The notes: a model not told the origin generated them from the sequence alone. A stretch of 40,377 bases of DNA from Alphaproteobacteria bacterium (GCA_024244705.1 JAAEOK010000086.1:1-40377), one strand, 5' to 3'. Counted from the first letter of the stretch, positions 17,795-25,687 are shown. Translations and numbers: made by a program.

Positions 17795-18606
17795 ACGCCG
17801 ACCGGATCGTCACATGGCTGCTCCGGTCCTATGTCGTATTCGCGCTTGTGATCGTGTTCACGCCGATCATCACGAGCTTCGTGTTTTCGTTCGATGCGAA
17901 CCGTTATGCCACCATTCCGTGGGGCGGTTTCAGCACCAAATGGTATCAGGCCGCCTTCGCCGACCCGGAAGTCGCGAGCGGTTTCCGAAATACCGTCATC
18001 GTCGGCGTCTGCACGTCGATAATCGCGACGCTGATCGGGTTCGCCACCGCCTATACCGATTACCGCTATCGTTTCCTCGGCAAGAACGTCTATCTGGCGC
18101 TTGCGCTGCTGCCGCCGACGATCCCGGTGATCATTCTCGGCCTCGCGATGCTCGTGTTCATGTCGAGGACCGGACTATCGGGCTCGCTTCACTCGATAAT
18201 AATCAGCCACGTCGTTTATTGCATTCCCTTCGCCATGGCCCTCATTCGCTTGCGACTGGCGCAAATGGATCCGGACTTGGAAGCGGCGGCGTGGAATTTG
18301 GGCGCTGGTGAGTGGAGGACTTTGCGGGATATCGTTTTGCCGTTCACCCTTCCCGCGATCGCTTCCGCAATGTTTCTGACCATGGCCGTTTCCTTCGACG
18401 AGTTCGCCATAGCCTGGTTCGTTTCAGGCTTCAACGAAACCCTGCCGGTCCGTATCCTCGTTCTCCTGCAGCGCGAGGTCAGCCCCAAGGTCAATGCCAT
18501 CGGCAGCATCGTTTTTATAATCTCTATGACTTTGGTCATCGTAGCCCAGCTCCTGCTCATGGTCCGGCAGCCGAATAGCGGCGCGAAATGGGCCGAAGGC
18601 GGCTAG
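17791..18606 (+). CDS. ABC transporter permease, PotC-type
   Basis: 271-residue permease, about six transmembrane helices (first: YVVFALVIVFTPIITSFVFSF). The EAA-type loop is LEAAAWNLGAGEWRTLRDI, followed by LPFTLPAIASAMF, typical of PotC. It starts within the stop of the PotB-type gene (ATGA) and ends 11 nt before the ATPase start. Its partner permease, binding protein and ATPase are adjacent. Confidence 0.9.
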   Translation: MNADRIVTWLLRSYVVFALVIVFTPIITSFVFSFDANRYATIPWGGFSTKWYQAAFADPEVASGFRNTVIVGVCTSIIATLIGFATAYTDYRYRFLGKNVYLALALLPPTIPVIILGLAMLVFMSRTGLSGSLHSIIISHVVYCIPFAMALIRLRLAQMDPDLEAAAWNLGAGEWRTLRDIVLPFTLPAIASAMFLTMAVSFDEFAIAWFVSGFNETLPVRILVLLQREVSPKVNAIGSIVFIISMTLVIVAQLLLMVRQPNSGAKWAEGG

Positions 18607-18617
18607 GGGAAGGCGAG

Positions 18618-19724
18618 ATGTCGGAGCCTCTTCTCGTTCTCGATCGCGTCGCCAAGCGTTTCGGCAGCATCACCGCCGTACGCGAAGTGGATATTGAGAT
18701 TAGCGAAGGCGAGTTTGTCGCGATTATGGGCCCGAGCGGCTGCGGCAAGACGACCACGCTGCGCATGATCGCCGGTCTTGAGACGCCCAGCGATGGCGAG
18801 ATTCGACTTCGCGGGCGCCGAATGAACGAGGTCAAGCCATGGGACCGCGATACGCCCTTGGTCTGGCAGAGTCTGGCGCTGTTTCCGTTCATGAGCGTCG
18901 TGAAGAATGTCGAATTCGGTCTTAGGATGCGGGGAATCGGAAGTTCGGAGCGGCGGCAGCGGGCCTTGAATTGGCTTGAGCGGCTTGGCATCGGAAGCCA
19001 CCGCGACCGGAAAGTGGATCGTTTGTCCGGGGGCGAACGACAGCGCGTAGCGCTCGCGCGGGCCTTGGTCACCGAACCCGAGATTCTTCTTTTGGACGAG
19101 CCGTTGAGCGCGCTCGACGCGCACCTCGTGGTTCGCATGCAATCCGAGTTGAGCCAGCTCCAGGACCAACTCGGCATCACTTTTTGCTATGTCACGCACA
19201 ACCAGTCGGAGGCCTTCGCCATGGCCGACCGCGTCGTGATCATGAGCGACGGCCAGGTCCAGCAAGTGGGCTCACCGCGAGTAGTATATCGGGCCCCCGC
19301 CAACCGATTCGTCGCCGACTTCGTGGGCGCCAACAATGTCATCGCCGGGACGGTGCGTGGCCTGGAGGACGATCGGACAATGGTCGATACCGGATTTGGC
19401 ACACTGGCCGCACCCGCGTCCAAGGTTGGCACCCTGAAGGTCGGCGATACGGTCGACCTGGTTGTCAGTGCCGATCGCATTTCGTTGTCGACGACCGGCG
19501 GTGGCGACGAGAACCGTATACGCGGCACGCTCATCAGCGAGCAGTTCGTCGGTGCCGTAGTCACTCTTTATCTCGATACGGGCGGGGAGTCCGAATTCCG
19601 TGTTCAACTTCAGCAACACGAAGCCGACGCGCTTGAAATGTCGCGGGGCGTTTCGCTGATCGCCGGTTGGCGGGCCGAACACACCTATATCCTGCCGGGG
19701 GAACGCAAAGGAAATGTCCGATGA
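18618..19724 (+). CDS. ABC transporter ATP-binding protein, PotA-type
   Basis: 368 residues. Walker A is GPSGCGKTT, the Q-loop area reads LVWQSLALFPFM, the signature is LSGGERQRVALARAL, Walker B is ILLLDEPLSALD, the switch His is in YVTHNQSEAFA, and a C-terminal TOBE-like regulatory domain starts after about residue 235. All catalytic residues are present. Start ATG 18618 (MSEPLLVLDRV) follows GGGGAAGGCGAG. An earlier in-frame ATG at 18588 lies inside the permease gene. The stop overlaps the creatininase start (ATGA), which ties transport to creatinine breakdown. Confidence 0.92.
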   Translation: MSEPLLVLDRVAKRFGSITAVREVDIEISEGEFVAIMGPSGCGKTTTLRMIAGLETPSDGEIRLRGRRMNEVKPWDRDTPLVWQSLALFPFMSVVKNVEFGLRMRGIGSSERRQRALNWLERLGIGSHRDRKVDRLSGGERQRVALARALVTEPEILLLDEPLSALDAHLVVRMQSELSQLQDQLGITFCYVTHNQSEAFAMADRVVIMSDGQVQQVGSPRVVYRAPANRFVADFVGANNVIAGTVRGLEDDRTMVDTGFGTLAAPASKVGTLKVGDTVDLVVSADRISLSTTGGGDENRIRGTLISEQFVGAVVTLYLDTGGESEFRVQLQQHEADALEMSRGVSLIAGWRAEHTYILPGERKGNVR

Positions 19725-20503
19725 CCCATAACGAACGGATATCCGACCTGACGTGGATGGAATACGAGGAGCGGGTTCGCGGCGGCGACACGCCGGTGTT
19801 GTTGCCGGTCGGCGCGTTGGAACAGCATGGTCCGCACTTGCCCATGAATTGTGACACGCTGATCCCAACGGAGGCCTGCGCCCGTGTTGCTAAGAAGATC
19901 GGAGCCTTGGCGGCGCCGCCGTTGTGTTACGGCTATAAATCTCAGCCCAAGTCCGGTGGCGGCAATCACTTCCCGGGGACCACCAGCCTGGACGGCGCGA
20001 CGCTGACAATGATGACGCGGGACATCGTCCGGGAATTTGCCCGCCATGGGGTCCGCAAGGTTGCCATTGTTGTCGGCCATACCGAAAACCTGATGTTCAC
20101 GATCGAGGCCTGTGACCTGGCGTTGCGAGACCTGTACGCCCAGGGGCTCGACGATCTCAAAATCGTGCACATGGGCTATTGGGAGTTTCTCTCCGACGAA
20201 ACCCTGAAAAAGGTTTTCCCCGACGGCTTCCCAAGTTGGAACCTCGAGCATGCCGGGGTGATGGAGACGTCGACGATGCTCCACCTCTATCCGGAGCTGG
20301 TCGAATTCGACAAGGTTCCGCTTCATCCGCCGGCCGATTTTCCGCCCTACGACGTCTATCCAGTCGATCCCAGTAGGATTCCGTCCTCCGGCGCATTGTC
20401 TTCGGCGAAGGATGCGACCGCCGAAAAAGGAAAGCTCATGCTGGACGAGTACGTCGATTCGATCTCGTCTGCACTACGCGAGGAATTCAGGCTGGAGTCG
20501 TAG
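19721..20503 (+). CDS. crnA: Creatininase (creatinine amidohydrolase), copy 1
   Basis: 260 residues, collinear with Pseudomonas creatininase, which opens creatinine to creatine with a binuclear metal site. Numbering coincides: Glu34 and His36 (ALEQHGPH), Asp45 (MNCDTLIP), His120 and Glu122 (GHTEN). The diagnostic stretches YGYKSQPKSGGGNHFPGTTS and LDGATL are present. Trp154 (YWEF) and the flap Trp (SWNLEHAG, one position earlier) are kept, but the residue after His120 is Thr instead of the usual Tyr121. Start ATG 19721 overlaps the ATPase stop; an upstream frame to 19667 is inside the ATPase gene. Very probably a true creatininase, or an enzyme acting on a close analogue. Confidence 0.9.
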   Translation: MTHNERISDLTWMEYEERVRGGDTPVLLPVGALEQHGPHLPMNCDTLIPTEACARVAKKIGALAAPPLCYGYKSQPKSGGGNHFPGTTSLDGATLTMMTRDIVREFARHGVRKVAIVVGHTENLMFTIEACDLALRDLYAQGLDDLKIVHMGYWEFLSDETLKKVFPDGFPSWNLEHAGVMETSTMLHLYPELVEFDKVPLHPPADFPPYDVYPVDPSRIPSSGALSSAKDATAEKGKLMLDEYVDSISSALREEFRLES

Positions 20504-20536
20504 CGTCGAGGCTGCCTGCATCAAGGAGGAAGAATA

Positions 20537-21352
20537 ATGAGCCGACGCGTATTGATCGAGGAGATGACGTGGACCGATTACGATCAGCGAGTACGGGAGG
20601 AGAACCCGCTCGTCATATTGCCCGCCGGATCGCTCGAGCAGCACGGGCCTCACACACCGCTCGCAACCGACACGATTATTCCGAAGGCGATCTCCGCCGC
20701 CGTCGCAGAGCGAATTGGTGGCATGGTTGCGCCGGCGATTTCCTACGGCTACAAGTCACAGGACCGCACCGGCGGCGGAAACCACTTCGCTGGCACGACG
20801 AGCCTCGATGGCGAAACGCTGATCCGATTGACCCGCGACATCGTTAAGGAATTCTCCCGCCATGGCGTGCGTCGCATGGCAATTATGGATTCGCACTACG
20901 AGAACGAGATGTTCTTGATCGAGGGCATCGACCTCGCCCTTCGCGAGTTGCGCGCGGAAGGTGTCGACGACATGAAGATTATCAAGATCCGCTATTTCGA
21001 GTTCACCTCGGAAGAAACCTTGGACGAGGTTTTTCCTGACGGATTTCCCGGCTGGCCCCTCGAGCACGCGGGCGTGATGACAACGTCGGTGCTGCTCCAT
21101 TTGTGTCCGGAGCTCGTTCATATGGATCGGGTTCCCAACCATCCGCCGATCGAGTATCCGCCTTATGATGTTTTTCCCGCGGATCCGGAACGGGGTTCGC
21201 CCACCGGCGTGCTCGCTTCGGCACAAGGGGCGACGGCGGAGAAGGGCAAATTATTGTTCGACCGTTTCGTCGACGGCATTTCCGGTGCGCTCGCCGGCGA
21301 ATTTTCCCTCACCGACCGAGCCGGCCCACGGGACCAGAATGCGAGGCAATGA
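20537..21352 (+). CDS. Creatininase-family amidohydrolase, copy 2
   Basis: 271 residues and again collinear: Glu34, His36 (SLEQHGPH), Asp45 (LATDTIIP), His120, Tyr121, Glu122 (SHYEN), and YGYKSQDRTGGGNHFAGTTS. All metal ligands are present. Trp154, which stacks on the substrate in the Pseudomonas enzyme, is Phe (YFEF, codon 20996-20998), while the flap Trp remains (GWPLEHAG). It is clearly a diverged duplicate of the upstream gene, differing at active-site positions, so a second substrate (a substituted creatinine or hydantoin-like ring) is possible. AAGGAGGAAGAATA precedes ATG 20537. The gap to copy 1 is 33 nt. Confidence 0.85.
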   Translation: MSRRVLIEEMTWTDYDQRVREENPLVILPAGSLEQHGPHTPLATDTIIPKAISAAVAERIGGMVAPAISYGYKSQDRTGGGNHFAGTTSLDGETLIRLTRDIVKEFSRHGVRRMAIMDSHYENEMFLIEGIDLALRELRAEGVDDMKIIKIRYFEFTSEETLDEVFPDGFPGWPLEHAGVMTTSVLLHLCPELVHMDRVPNHPPIEYPPYDVFPADPERGSPTGVLASAQGATAEKGKLLFDRFVDGISGALAGEFSLTDRAGPRDQNARQ

Positions 21353-21376
21353 TCGCGTAGTTCGATGGAGGCGAAA

Positions 21377-21820
21377 ATGACGATGAACCGGTTCATGCAA
21401 GCTGCCTACGACGAGGCCACGGCAAGTTTCGATGAGGGCGGCGTCCCCGTCGGTTCGGTCCTGGTCCACGATGGCGAAATCGTGTCCGCCGGACGCAATC
21501 GTCAGGAACAGAAGGGCAGCAACCTCCTGCACGCCGAAAACGATGCATTGGAATCCGCCGGTCGCCGCGGCCGTCGTTTCTTTCGCAATTGTGAGCTCTA
21601 CACGACCCTGTCGCCGTGCCCGATGTGTGCGGGTGCGGTCCTGTTTTACGAAATTCCGAAGATGATAATCGGTGACGCGACCAATTATCCTGGCGAGGTC
21701 GAATGGCTGCGGTCACGTGGCGTCGATGTCGTCGTCGAGGACAGCGCCGAGTGCATCGCGCTGTTGCAGCGCTTCATGACCGAGAAATCGGACCTTTGGG
21801 CCAAGGTCACCGCGGATTGA
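21377..21820 (+). CDS. Cytidine/deoxycytidylate-family deaminase (cytosine/creatinine deaminase-like)
   Basis: 147 residues with the zinc site of the CDA superfamily: HAEN (His ligand and catalytic Glu) and SPCPMCAGAV (two Cys ligands). The fold, length and sequence (GGVPVGSVLVHDGEIVSAGRN, then FYEIPKMIIGDATNYPGE) resemble yeast-type cytosine deaminase. Some bacterial cytosine deaminases also deaminate creatinine to N-methylhydantoin, though those known belong partly to another fold, so the substrate is left open. GGAGG lies just before ATG 21377; ATG 21365 upstream would place the ribosome binding site inside the gene. It follows the second creatininase by 24 nt. Confidence 0.85.
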   Translation: MTMNRFMQAAYDEATASFDEGGVPVGSVLVHDGEIVSAGRNRQEQKGSNLLHAENDALESAGRRGRRFFRNCELYTTLSPCPMCAGAVLFYEIPKMIIGDATNYPGEVEWLRSRGVDVVVEDSAECIALLQRFMTEKSDLWAKVTAD

Positions 21821-21853
21821 CCGCGGCATCAAGGGAGCGGAGATGGTGGCAGA

Positions 21854-23236
21854 ATGAATAGGCATGACTTCAAGAAAGCTTTCAAATGCCTGGGGCCGGC
21901 CATTCTTCCGGTCATCCATGTCGCGACTGCGGAACAGGCATTGCGAAACATTCGGATCGCGTGCGGCGAGGGCGCTCAAGGCGTTTTCTTGATCAATCAC
22001 GATTTCGCCGAGACCGAAATGGTGCCAATTCTGCGGGACGTGCGGGAAAAGTTCCCGGCGCTCTGGCTCGGCGTGAATTTTCTCGGCGTCACCGGAAAGG
22101 ATGCGTTCCCCGTGCTCGGCGGTTTGCAGCGCGAGGGAGTCGTCGTCGACGCCTATTGGGCCGACAACGCGCGCATCGATGAGCGCCGAGACGATCAGGT
22201 TGAGGCGGATGAGATCGCCGGAACACGCGCCGATAGCGGCTGGACCGGTCTCTATTTCGGCGGCACCGCCTTCAAGAAACAGCGTCCGGTAGAGGCCGAA
22301 CAGCATGGTCGCGCAGCCGAGATCGCCACGGCCTATATGGATGTCGTCACAACTTCGGGTCCGGCGACGGGGGAGGAAGCCGAGTTGGCGAAAATCGCCG
22401 CATTTCGATCAGGGTGCGGCGATCAGGCACTGGCGATCGCGTCGGGGGTAACGCCCGACAACGTGATGGAATACGCCCCACATGTCGATGCCATCCTGAT
22501 CGCGACGGGGATCGATTTTCCGGGCGACTTCTACAATATCGATGGCGACCGGCTGCGTCGGGTAATTGCCGGTGCGCGCGCCGACGGCGACGCCGAACTG
22601 CTGACGACAGATCCCAACGGTGATCGCGGCGATCGTTGGTACCTTTATCGGATCGCGCCGAATGTACGGCCGGGCGTCATCACCTGGAATGACCCATCGA
22701 CCATGTACATCAACGCCCGGTCGTTCAATGCGATCTTGGACGATCTTGTCGCACCGTTCGATCGCGGCGAGTTCGATGTCGTGGCCGGTCCCGATGCCAT
22801 GGGCTTCGTCCTTGGCGCTGCGATTGCCGCGCGCTTCGGGAAAGGGTTTCTCACCATCCGCAAGGCCGGCAAGATGCCGGTCGACGTCGATGTTGCCGAA
22901 TTCTCGAATTACACCGGCCGCAGCGGAAGTATGGAGCTGCGCAAACCGGCGTTCCACCCGGGAACGCGTGTGTTGCTGGTCGATCAGTGGATCGAAACGG
23001 GTGGCACGATGGCCGCCGCCATCGACCTTGTTGAGCGGCAAGGCGGCATTGTCGCTGGCATCGCCACCGTCTGTTTGCAGGAAACACACGGCGCCCAGGC
23101 GCTGCGGGAAAAATACAAGTGCTCCACTCTTGTTCTTCCCGGGACCACATTGCAGGACCAGATCGACTCGGGGCGCCCCGATTTTTTCGACGACTTCGAC
23201 TGGGAATGCTACTTGCCCGATCGCAGTGAAACCTGA
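21854..23236 (+). CDS. Fusion: BtpA-like TIM barrel plus APRT-like phosphoribosyltransferase
   Basis: 460 residues in two parts. Residues about 1-265 look like a BtpA/SgcQ-type TIM barrel (LPVIHVATAEQALRNIRIA, GAQGVFLINHDF, WLGVNFLG, YMDVVTTSGPATG, ALAIASGVTPDNV, VDAILIATGID). Residues about 285-450 are a type I phosphoribosyltransferase closest to adenine phosphoribosyltransferase: GPDAMGFVLGAAIAARFG, FLTIRKAGKMP, and the PRPP-binding VLLVDQWIETGGTM, where the usual second Asp is Gln. A role in salvaging or activating a base-like product next to the deaminase is inferred. I know of no characterised example of this architecture. The frame is continuous with no sign of an artificial join. Its stop overlaps the next ATG. 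Confidence 0.75.
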   Translation: MNRHDFKKAFKCLGPAILPVIHVATAEQALRNIRIACGEGAQGVFLINHDFAETEMVPILRDVREKFPALWLGVNFLGVTGKDAFPVLGGLQREGVVVDAYWADNARIDERRDDQVEADEIAGTRADSGWTGLYFGGTAFKKQRPVEAEQHGRAAEIATAYMDVVTTSGPATGEEAELAKIAAFRSGCGDQALAIASGVTPDNVMEYAPHVDAILIATGIDFPGDFYNIDGDRLRRVIAGARADGDAELLTTDPNGDRGDRWYLYRIAPNVRPGVITWNDPSTMYINARSFNAILDDLVAPFDRGEFDVVAGPDAMGFVLGAAIAARFGKGFLTIRKAGKMPVDVDVAEFSNYTGRSGSMELRKPAFHPGTRVLLVDQWIETGGTMAAAIDLVERQGGIVAGIATVCLQETHGAQALREKYKCSTLVLPGTTLQDQIDSGRPDFFDDFDWECYLPDRSET

Positions 23237-23418
23237 TGCGCCCACTCCCGGTAATTGTGCTGTCGCCGGTGAGGGGAAATCCAGCCGACTATGTCGATGA
23301 CGAGATGGCATTTCGCGCCTATTTCTGTCCCGGCTGTGCGACGCAAATTGAGACCGAGATCATCCTGTCGGAATTGCCGCCGATATGGGACATTCAGATC
23401 GACTGGAGCGATCGATGA
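23236..23418 (+). CDS. Half-length acetone carboxylase gamma-like / hydantoinase-associated small protein
   Basis: 60 residues. The C-terminal part, FRAYFCPGCATQIETEI then PPIWDIQID, resembles the end of the small Zn-ribbon gamma subunits that accompany acetone/acetophenone carboxylases and ATP-dependent N-methylhydantoinases (HyuA/HyuB relatives). Those proteins are usually 110-160 residues with a first Cys pair that is missing here. The ATG at 23236 overlaps the TGA of the fusion gene, and a stop at 23227 excludes a longer frame, so the short form is genuine. No HyuA or HyuB is in the window. N-methylhydantoinase is a step in the alternative creatinine route, which makes the location suggestive. 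Confidence 0.55.
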   Translation: MRPLPVIVLSPVRGNPADYVDDEMAFRAYFCPGCATQIETEIILSELPPIWDIQIDWSDR

Positions 23419-23469
23419 CGGCGGCGCCCTGAGCCGATTGCCGTTATCGACGACGAGGAGCGATGAAAG

Positions 23470-24858
23470 ATGACAGCACGATTGAATTCAGCAAGCGCCA
23501 AAGACATCGCCTATTCGATACATCCTTACGTCAATCTCAAGGTTCACCAGGACGAAGGTCCCTTGATCATCGAACGGGGCGAGGGAATCTACGTCTACGA
23601 CGATGCGGGTAACCGCTATATCGAGGGCGTTGCCAGTCTGTGGTACGCCTCGCTTGGCTTTAGCGAGCAACGACTGGTTGAGGCCGCTTACGATCAAATG
23701 AAGAAGCTGCCCTGCTATCATAGCTTCGGCCACAAGGCGACAAGTCCGGGAATTGAATTGGCCGAACGTCTGGTCGAGATGGCGCCGCCACAGTTGACCA
23801 AGGCGTTCTTCGCGAATTCCGGTTCGGAAGCGAACGATACCGCCGTCAAGGTCATCCGCTACTACAACAACGCTCTCGATCGACCCCGAAAAAAGAAGAT
23901 CATCAGTCGCTTCAAGGCCTATCACGGATCCACGGTCGCCGCCGCCAGTGTTACCGGAGTGCCTCGGAATCATTGGGATTTCGACCTTCCGATCGAGGGC
24001 ATTCTCCATACCGATTGCCCCGACCATTACAGATTCGCCGAACCCGGCGAGAGCGAGGAGGATTTCTCGAAGCGGCTTGCCCAGAATCTCGAGGACCTTA
24101 TCCTTCGCGAAGATCCGGAGACTGTTGCGGCCTTTTTCGCAGAGCCGGTCATGGGCGCCGGCGGCGTTCTAATTCCGCCGCGCAATTATTTCGACGAAAT
24201 TCAAGCGGTGTTACGCAAATACGATATCCTTCTTGTCGCCGATGAGGTGATTTGCGGCTTCGGCCGACTGGGCACGATGTTCGGCAGCGAATCTTTCGGC
24301 ATGAAGCCGGACATGATGACACTCGCCAAGGCGTTGTCGGGCGGCTATCAGCCGATTTCCGCCCTCTTGGTATCCGACCCGATCTACGCCGCGTTGGTTA
24401 TGGAGAGCGAGAAACTCGGCGGTTTCGGTCACGGCTTCACCTACTCGGCCCACCCGGTGCCGGCCGCGGTCGCGGTCGAGACCCTGAAAATCTACGAGGA
24501 GCGAGATATTCTCACCCATATTCGCCGGGTCACACCGCGTTTCGTCGACGGTCTAAACAAGTTCGCCAGCCACCCCCTTGTCGGTAAGGTGCGCGTGATG
24601 GGACTCCTTGGTGGCGTTGAAATCGTCGCCGACAAGGAAACCAAGCAGCCTTTCGATCCTGCGTTCGCGGTGGCACAGAAAATCGAAAAATTATGTCTCA
24701 AGCACGGACTCATCACGCGTCCGCTTGGCGATGTGGTGTCGTTTTCGCCGCCGCTGATTATCGACGAGGCCCAGATCGATGACATGATGGAAAGATTCGG
24801 CCGGGCGCTCGACGAATTGGCCGCTGATTTGGCAGAGGCGCGCACCATCGCCGGATGA
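23470..24858 (+). CDS. Class III (omega) aminotransferase, PLP-dependent
   Basis: 462 residues of aminotransferase class III: FFANSGSEANDTAVK, AYHGSTVAAAS, the PLP Asp in VADEVICGFGRLG, and the Schiff-base Lys in LAKALSGGYQPISA. The family moves amino groups from omega-amino acids or amines to pyruvate or 2-oxoglutarate. In this cluster it could act on a beta-amino acid from a pyrimidine-like ring or on a released amine; the substrate is not evident. Start ATG 23470 follows GAGGAGCG. It is the last gene of the operon and is followed by an 18-bp palindrome. Confidence 0.9.
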   Translation: MTARLNSASAKDIAYSIHPYVNLKVHQDEGPLIIERGEGIYVYDDAGNRYIEGVASLWYASLGFSEQRLVEAAYDQMKKLPCYHSFGHKATSPGIELAERLVEMAPPQLTKAFFANSGSEANDTAVKVIRYYNNALDRPRKKKIISRFKAYHGSTVAAASVTGVPRNHWDFDLPIEGILHTDCPDHYRFAEPGESEEDFSKRLAQNLEDLILREDPETVAAFFAEPVMGAGGVLIPPRNYFDEIQAVLRKYDILLVADEVICGFGRLGTMFGSESFGMKPDMMTLAKALSGGYQPISALLVSDPIYAALVMESEKLGGFGHGFTYSAHPVPAAVAVETLKIYEERDILTHIRRVTPRFVDGLNKFASHPLVGKVRVMGLLGGVEIVADKETKQPFDPAFAVAQKIEKLCLKHGLITRPLGDVVSFSPPLIIDEAQIDDMMERFGRALDELAADLAEARTIAG

Positions 24859-24876
24859 TTGGCTCCTAACCGACCC

Positions 24877-24894
24877 ATCGCGCGGCCGCGCGAT
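24877..24894. repeat. Perfect 18-bp palindrome abutting an FNR box
   Basis: ATCGCGCGGCCGCGCGAT reads the same on both strands. It lies 18 nt after the aminotransferase stop and touches the FNR box that follows. It may be a terminator stem (very GC-rich, followed by TTT) or a protein-binding site. Confidence 0.6.
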
Positions 24895-24908
24895 TTGACC
24901 TGCATCAA
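24895..24908 (+). promoter_or_regulatory. FNR-type box upstream of the hemerythrin gene
   Basis: TTGACCTGCATCAA matches the FNR/FixK consensus TTGAT-N4-ATCAA except for C at position 5. Its centre is about 62 nt before ATG 24963, right for an activated class II promoter with a short leader. The same variant half-site TTGAC occurs at the two other boxes in this window. Confidence 0.7.
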
Positions 24909-24962
24909 TGCGGCGCCGATGAAGGCAGAACAGGATTCACGCAGCCAACGAAATCCGAAGCA

Positions 24963-25556
24963 ATGCCGCACGCCCTTGCCATCATCCAGCAGGAACATCG
25001 CAATCTGAGGGCCCTGTTGAATTGCCTTGAAAGCCTTGTCGACGATGTCGCCAAGAACGATCTGTTGCCGGACTTGGCGGTATTCGACCTGATATTCGAT
25101 TACCTTGGTTCCTACCTCGACCGCTACCACCACCCAAAGGAAGATACCTACCTGTTCGCGGCCCTAAGAAAACGCGACCCCGGGGCGGCCGTAGCAATCG
25201 ACGCATTGGAGGCAGAGCACCGGATGGAACCGTCGATGCTGGCGAAGATGCGGACCGCGCTCGAAGACTATCGATCGAATGGCGCGCCCGCGTTGCCGCG
25301 ACTTCGCGATGCGATCAGGGCCTATGTCGAATTCGAACGCAGCCATGCGATGAAGGAAGAAGATGAAATCTTCAGCCGCGCGAAGAGCGTCCTTACCGAG
25401 GAAGACTGGGTTGCGATTGAAGATGCTTTTGCGGCCAACGAGGATCCGTTGTTCGGCGAAGGGCCGACGCATCGCTATCGCACCTTGTTCACCGAGATTT
25501 CATCACGCGTCCCGGCGCCACACGGTTTCGGGCGCGCATGGCCGCCACGTTCCTGA
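24963..25556 (+). CDS. Hemerythrin HHE-domain protein
   Basis: 197 residues with a four-helix hemerythrin-like metal site: His in QQEHRNL, His-x3-Glu in YHHPKEDTYLF, His in EAEHRMEP, and His-x4-Glu/Asp in SHAMKEEDEIF. Such cytoplasmic diiron proteins bind oxygen or nitric oxide or help repair iron-sulfur clusters. The FNR box in front suggests expression at low oxygen, and the Fnr gene is nearby. The start ATG 24963 has no strong ribosome binding site (CCGAAG is nearest). It converges with the small membrane protein gene. Confidence 0.85.
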   Translation: MPHALAIIQQEHRNLRALLNCLESLVDDVAKNDLLPDLAVFDLIFDYLGSYLDRYHHPKEDTYLFAALRKRDPGAAVAIDALEAEHRMEPSMLAKMRTALEDYRSNGAPALPRLRDAIRAYVEFERSHAMKEEDEIFSRAKSVLTEEDWVAIEDAFAANEDPLFGEGPTHRYRTLFTEISSRVPAPHGFGRAWPPRS

Positions 25557-25591
25557 TCGATCACCGGCACCATCGAATTGATGCACGGCTA

Positions 25592-25687
25592 TCATCCGTC
25601 ATCCTGCGCGCGGCTGGCCATGAACAATCCGACAAGCCCGACCAACGACAACAAGATACCGACAATCCAACTTTCGAACTCCACCAT
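25592..25687 (-). CDS. 31-residue single-helix membrane protein
   Basis: On the minus strand ATG 25687 follows GGAGG at a spacing of 9-10 nt and encodes MVEFESWIV, a hydrophobic helix (GILLSLVGLVGLFMA) and the polar tail SRAQDDG, then TGA. One transmembrane helix with a short charged end is the pattern of small regulatory subunits such as CydX or CcoQ-like peptides, but no partner is recognised. It lies 91 nt downstream of the fnr gene on the same strand, and a TTGACCTAG half-box lies in that gap. Evidence is a good ribosome binding site plus coherent composition; expression is unproven. Confidence 0.55.
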   Translation of the reverse strand: MVEFESWIVGILLSLVGLVGLFMASRAQDDG

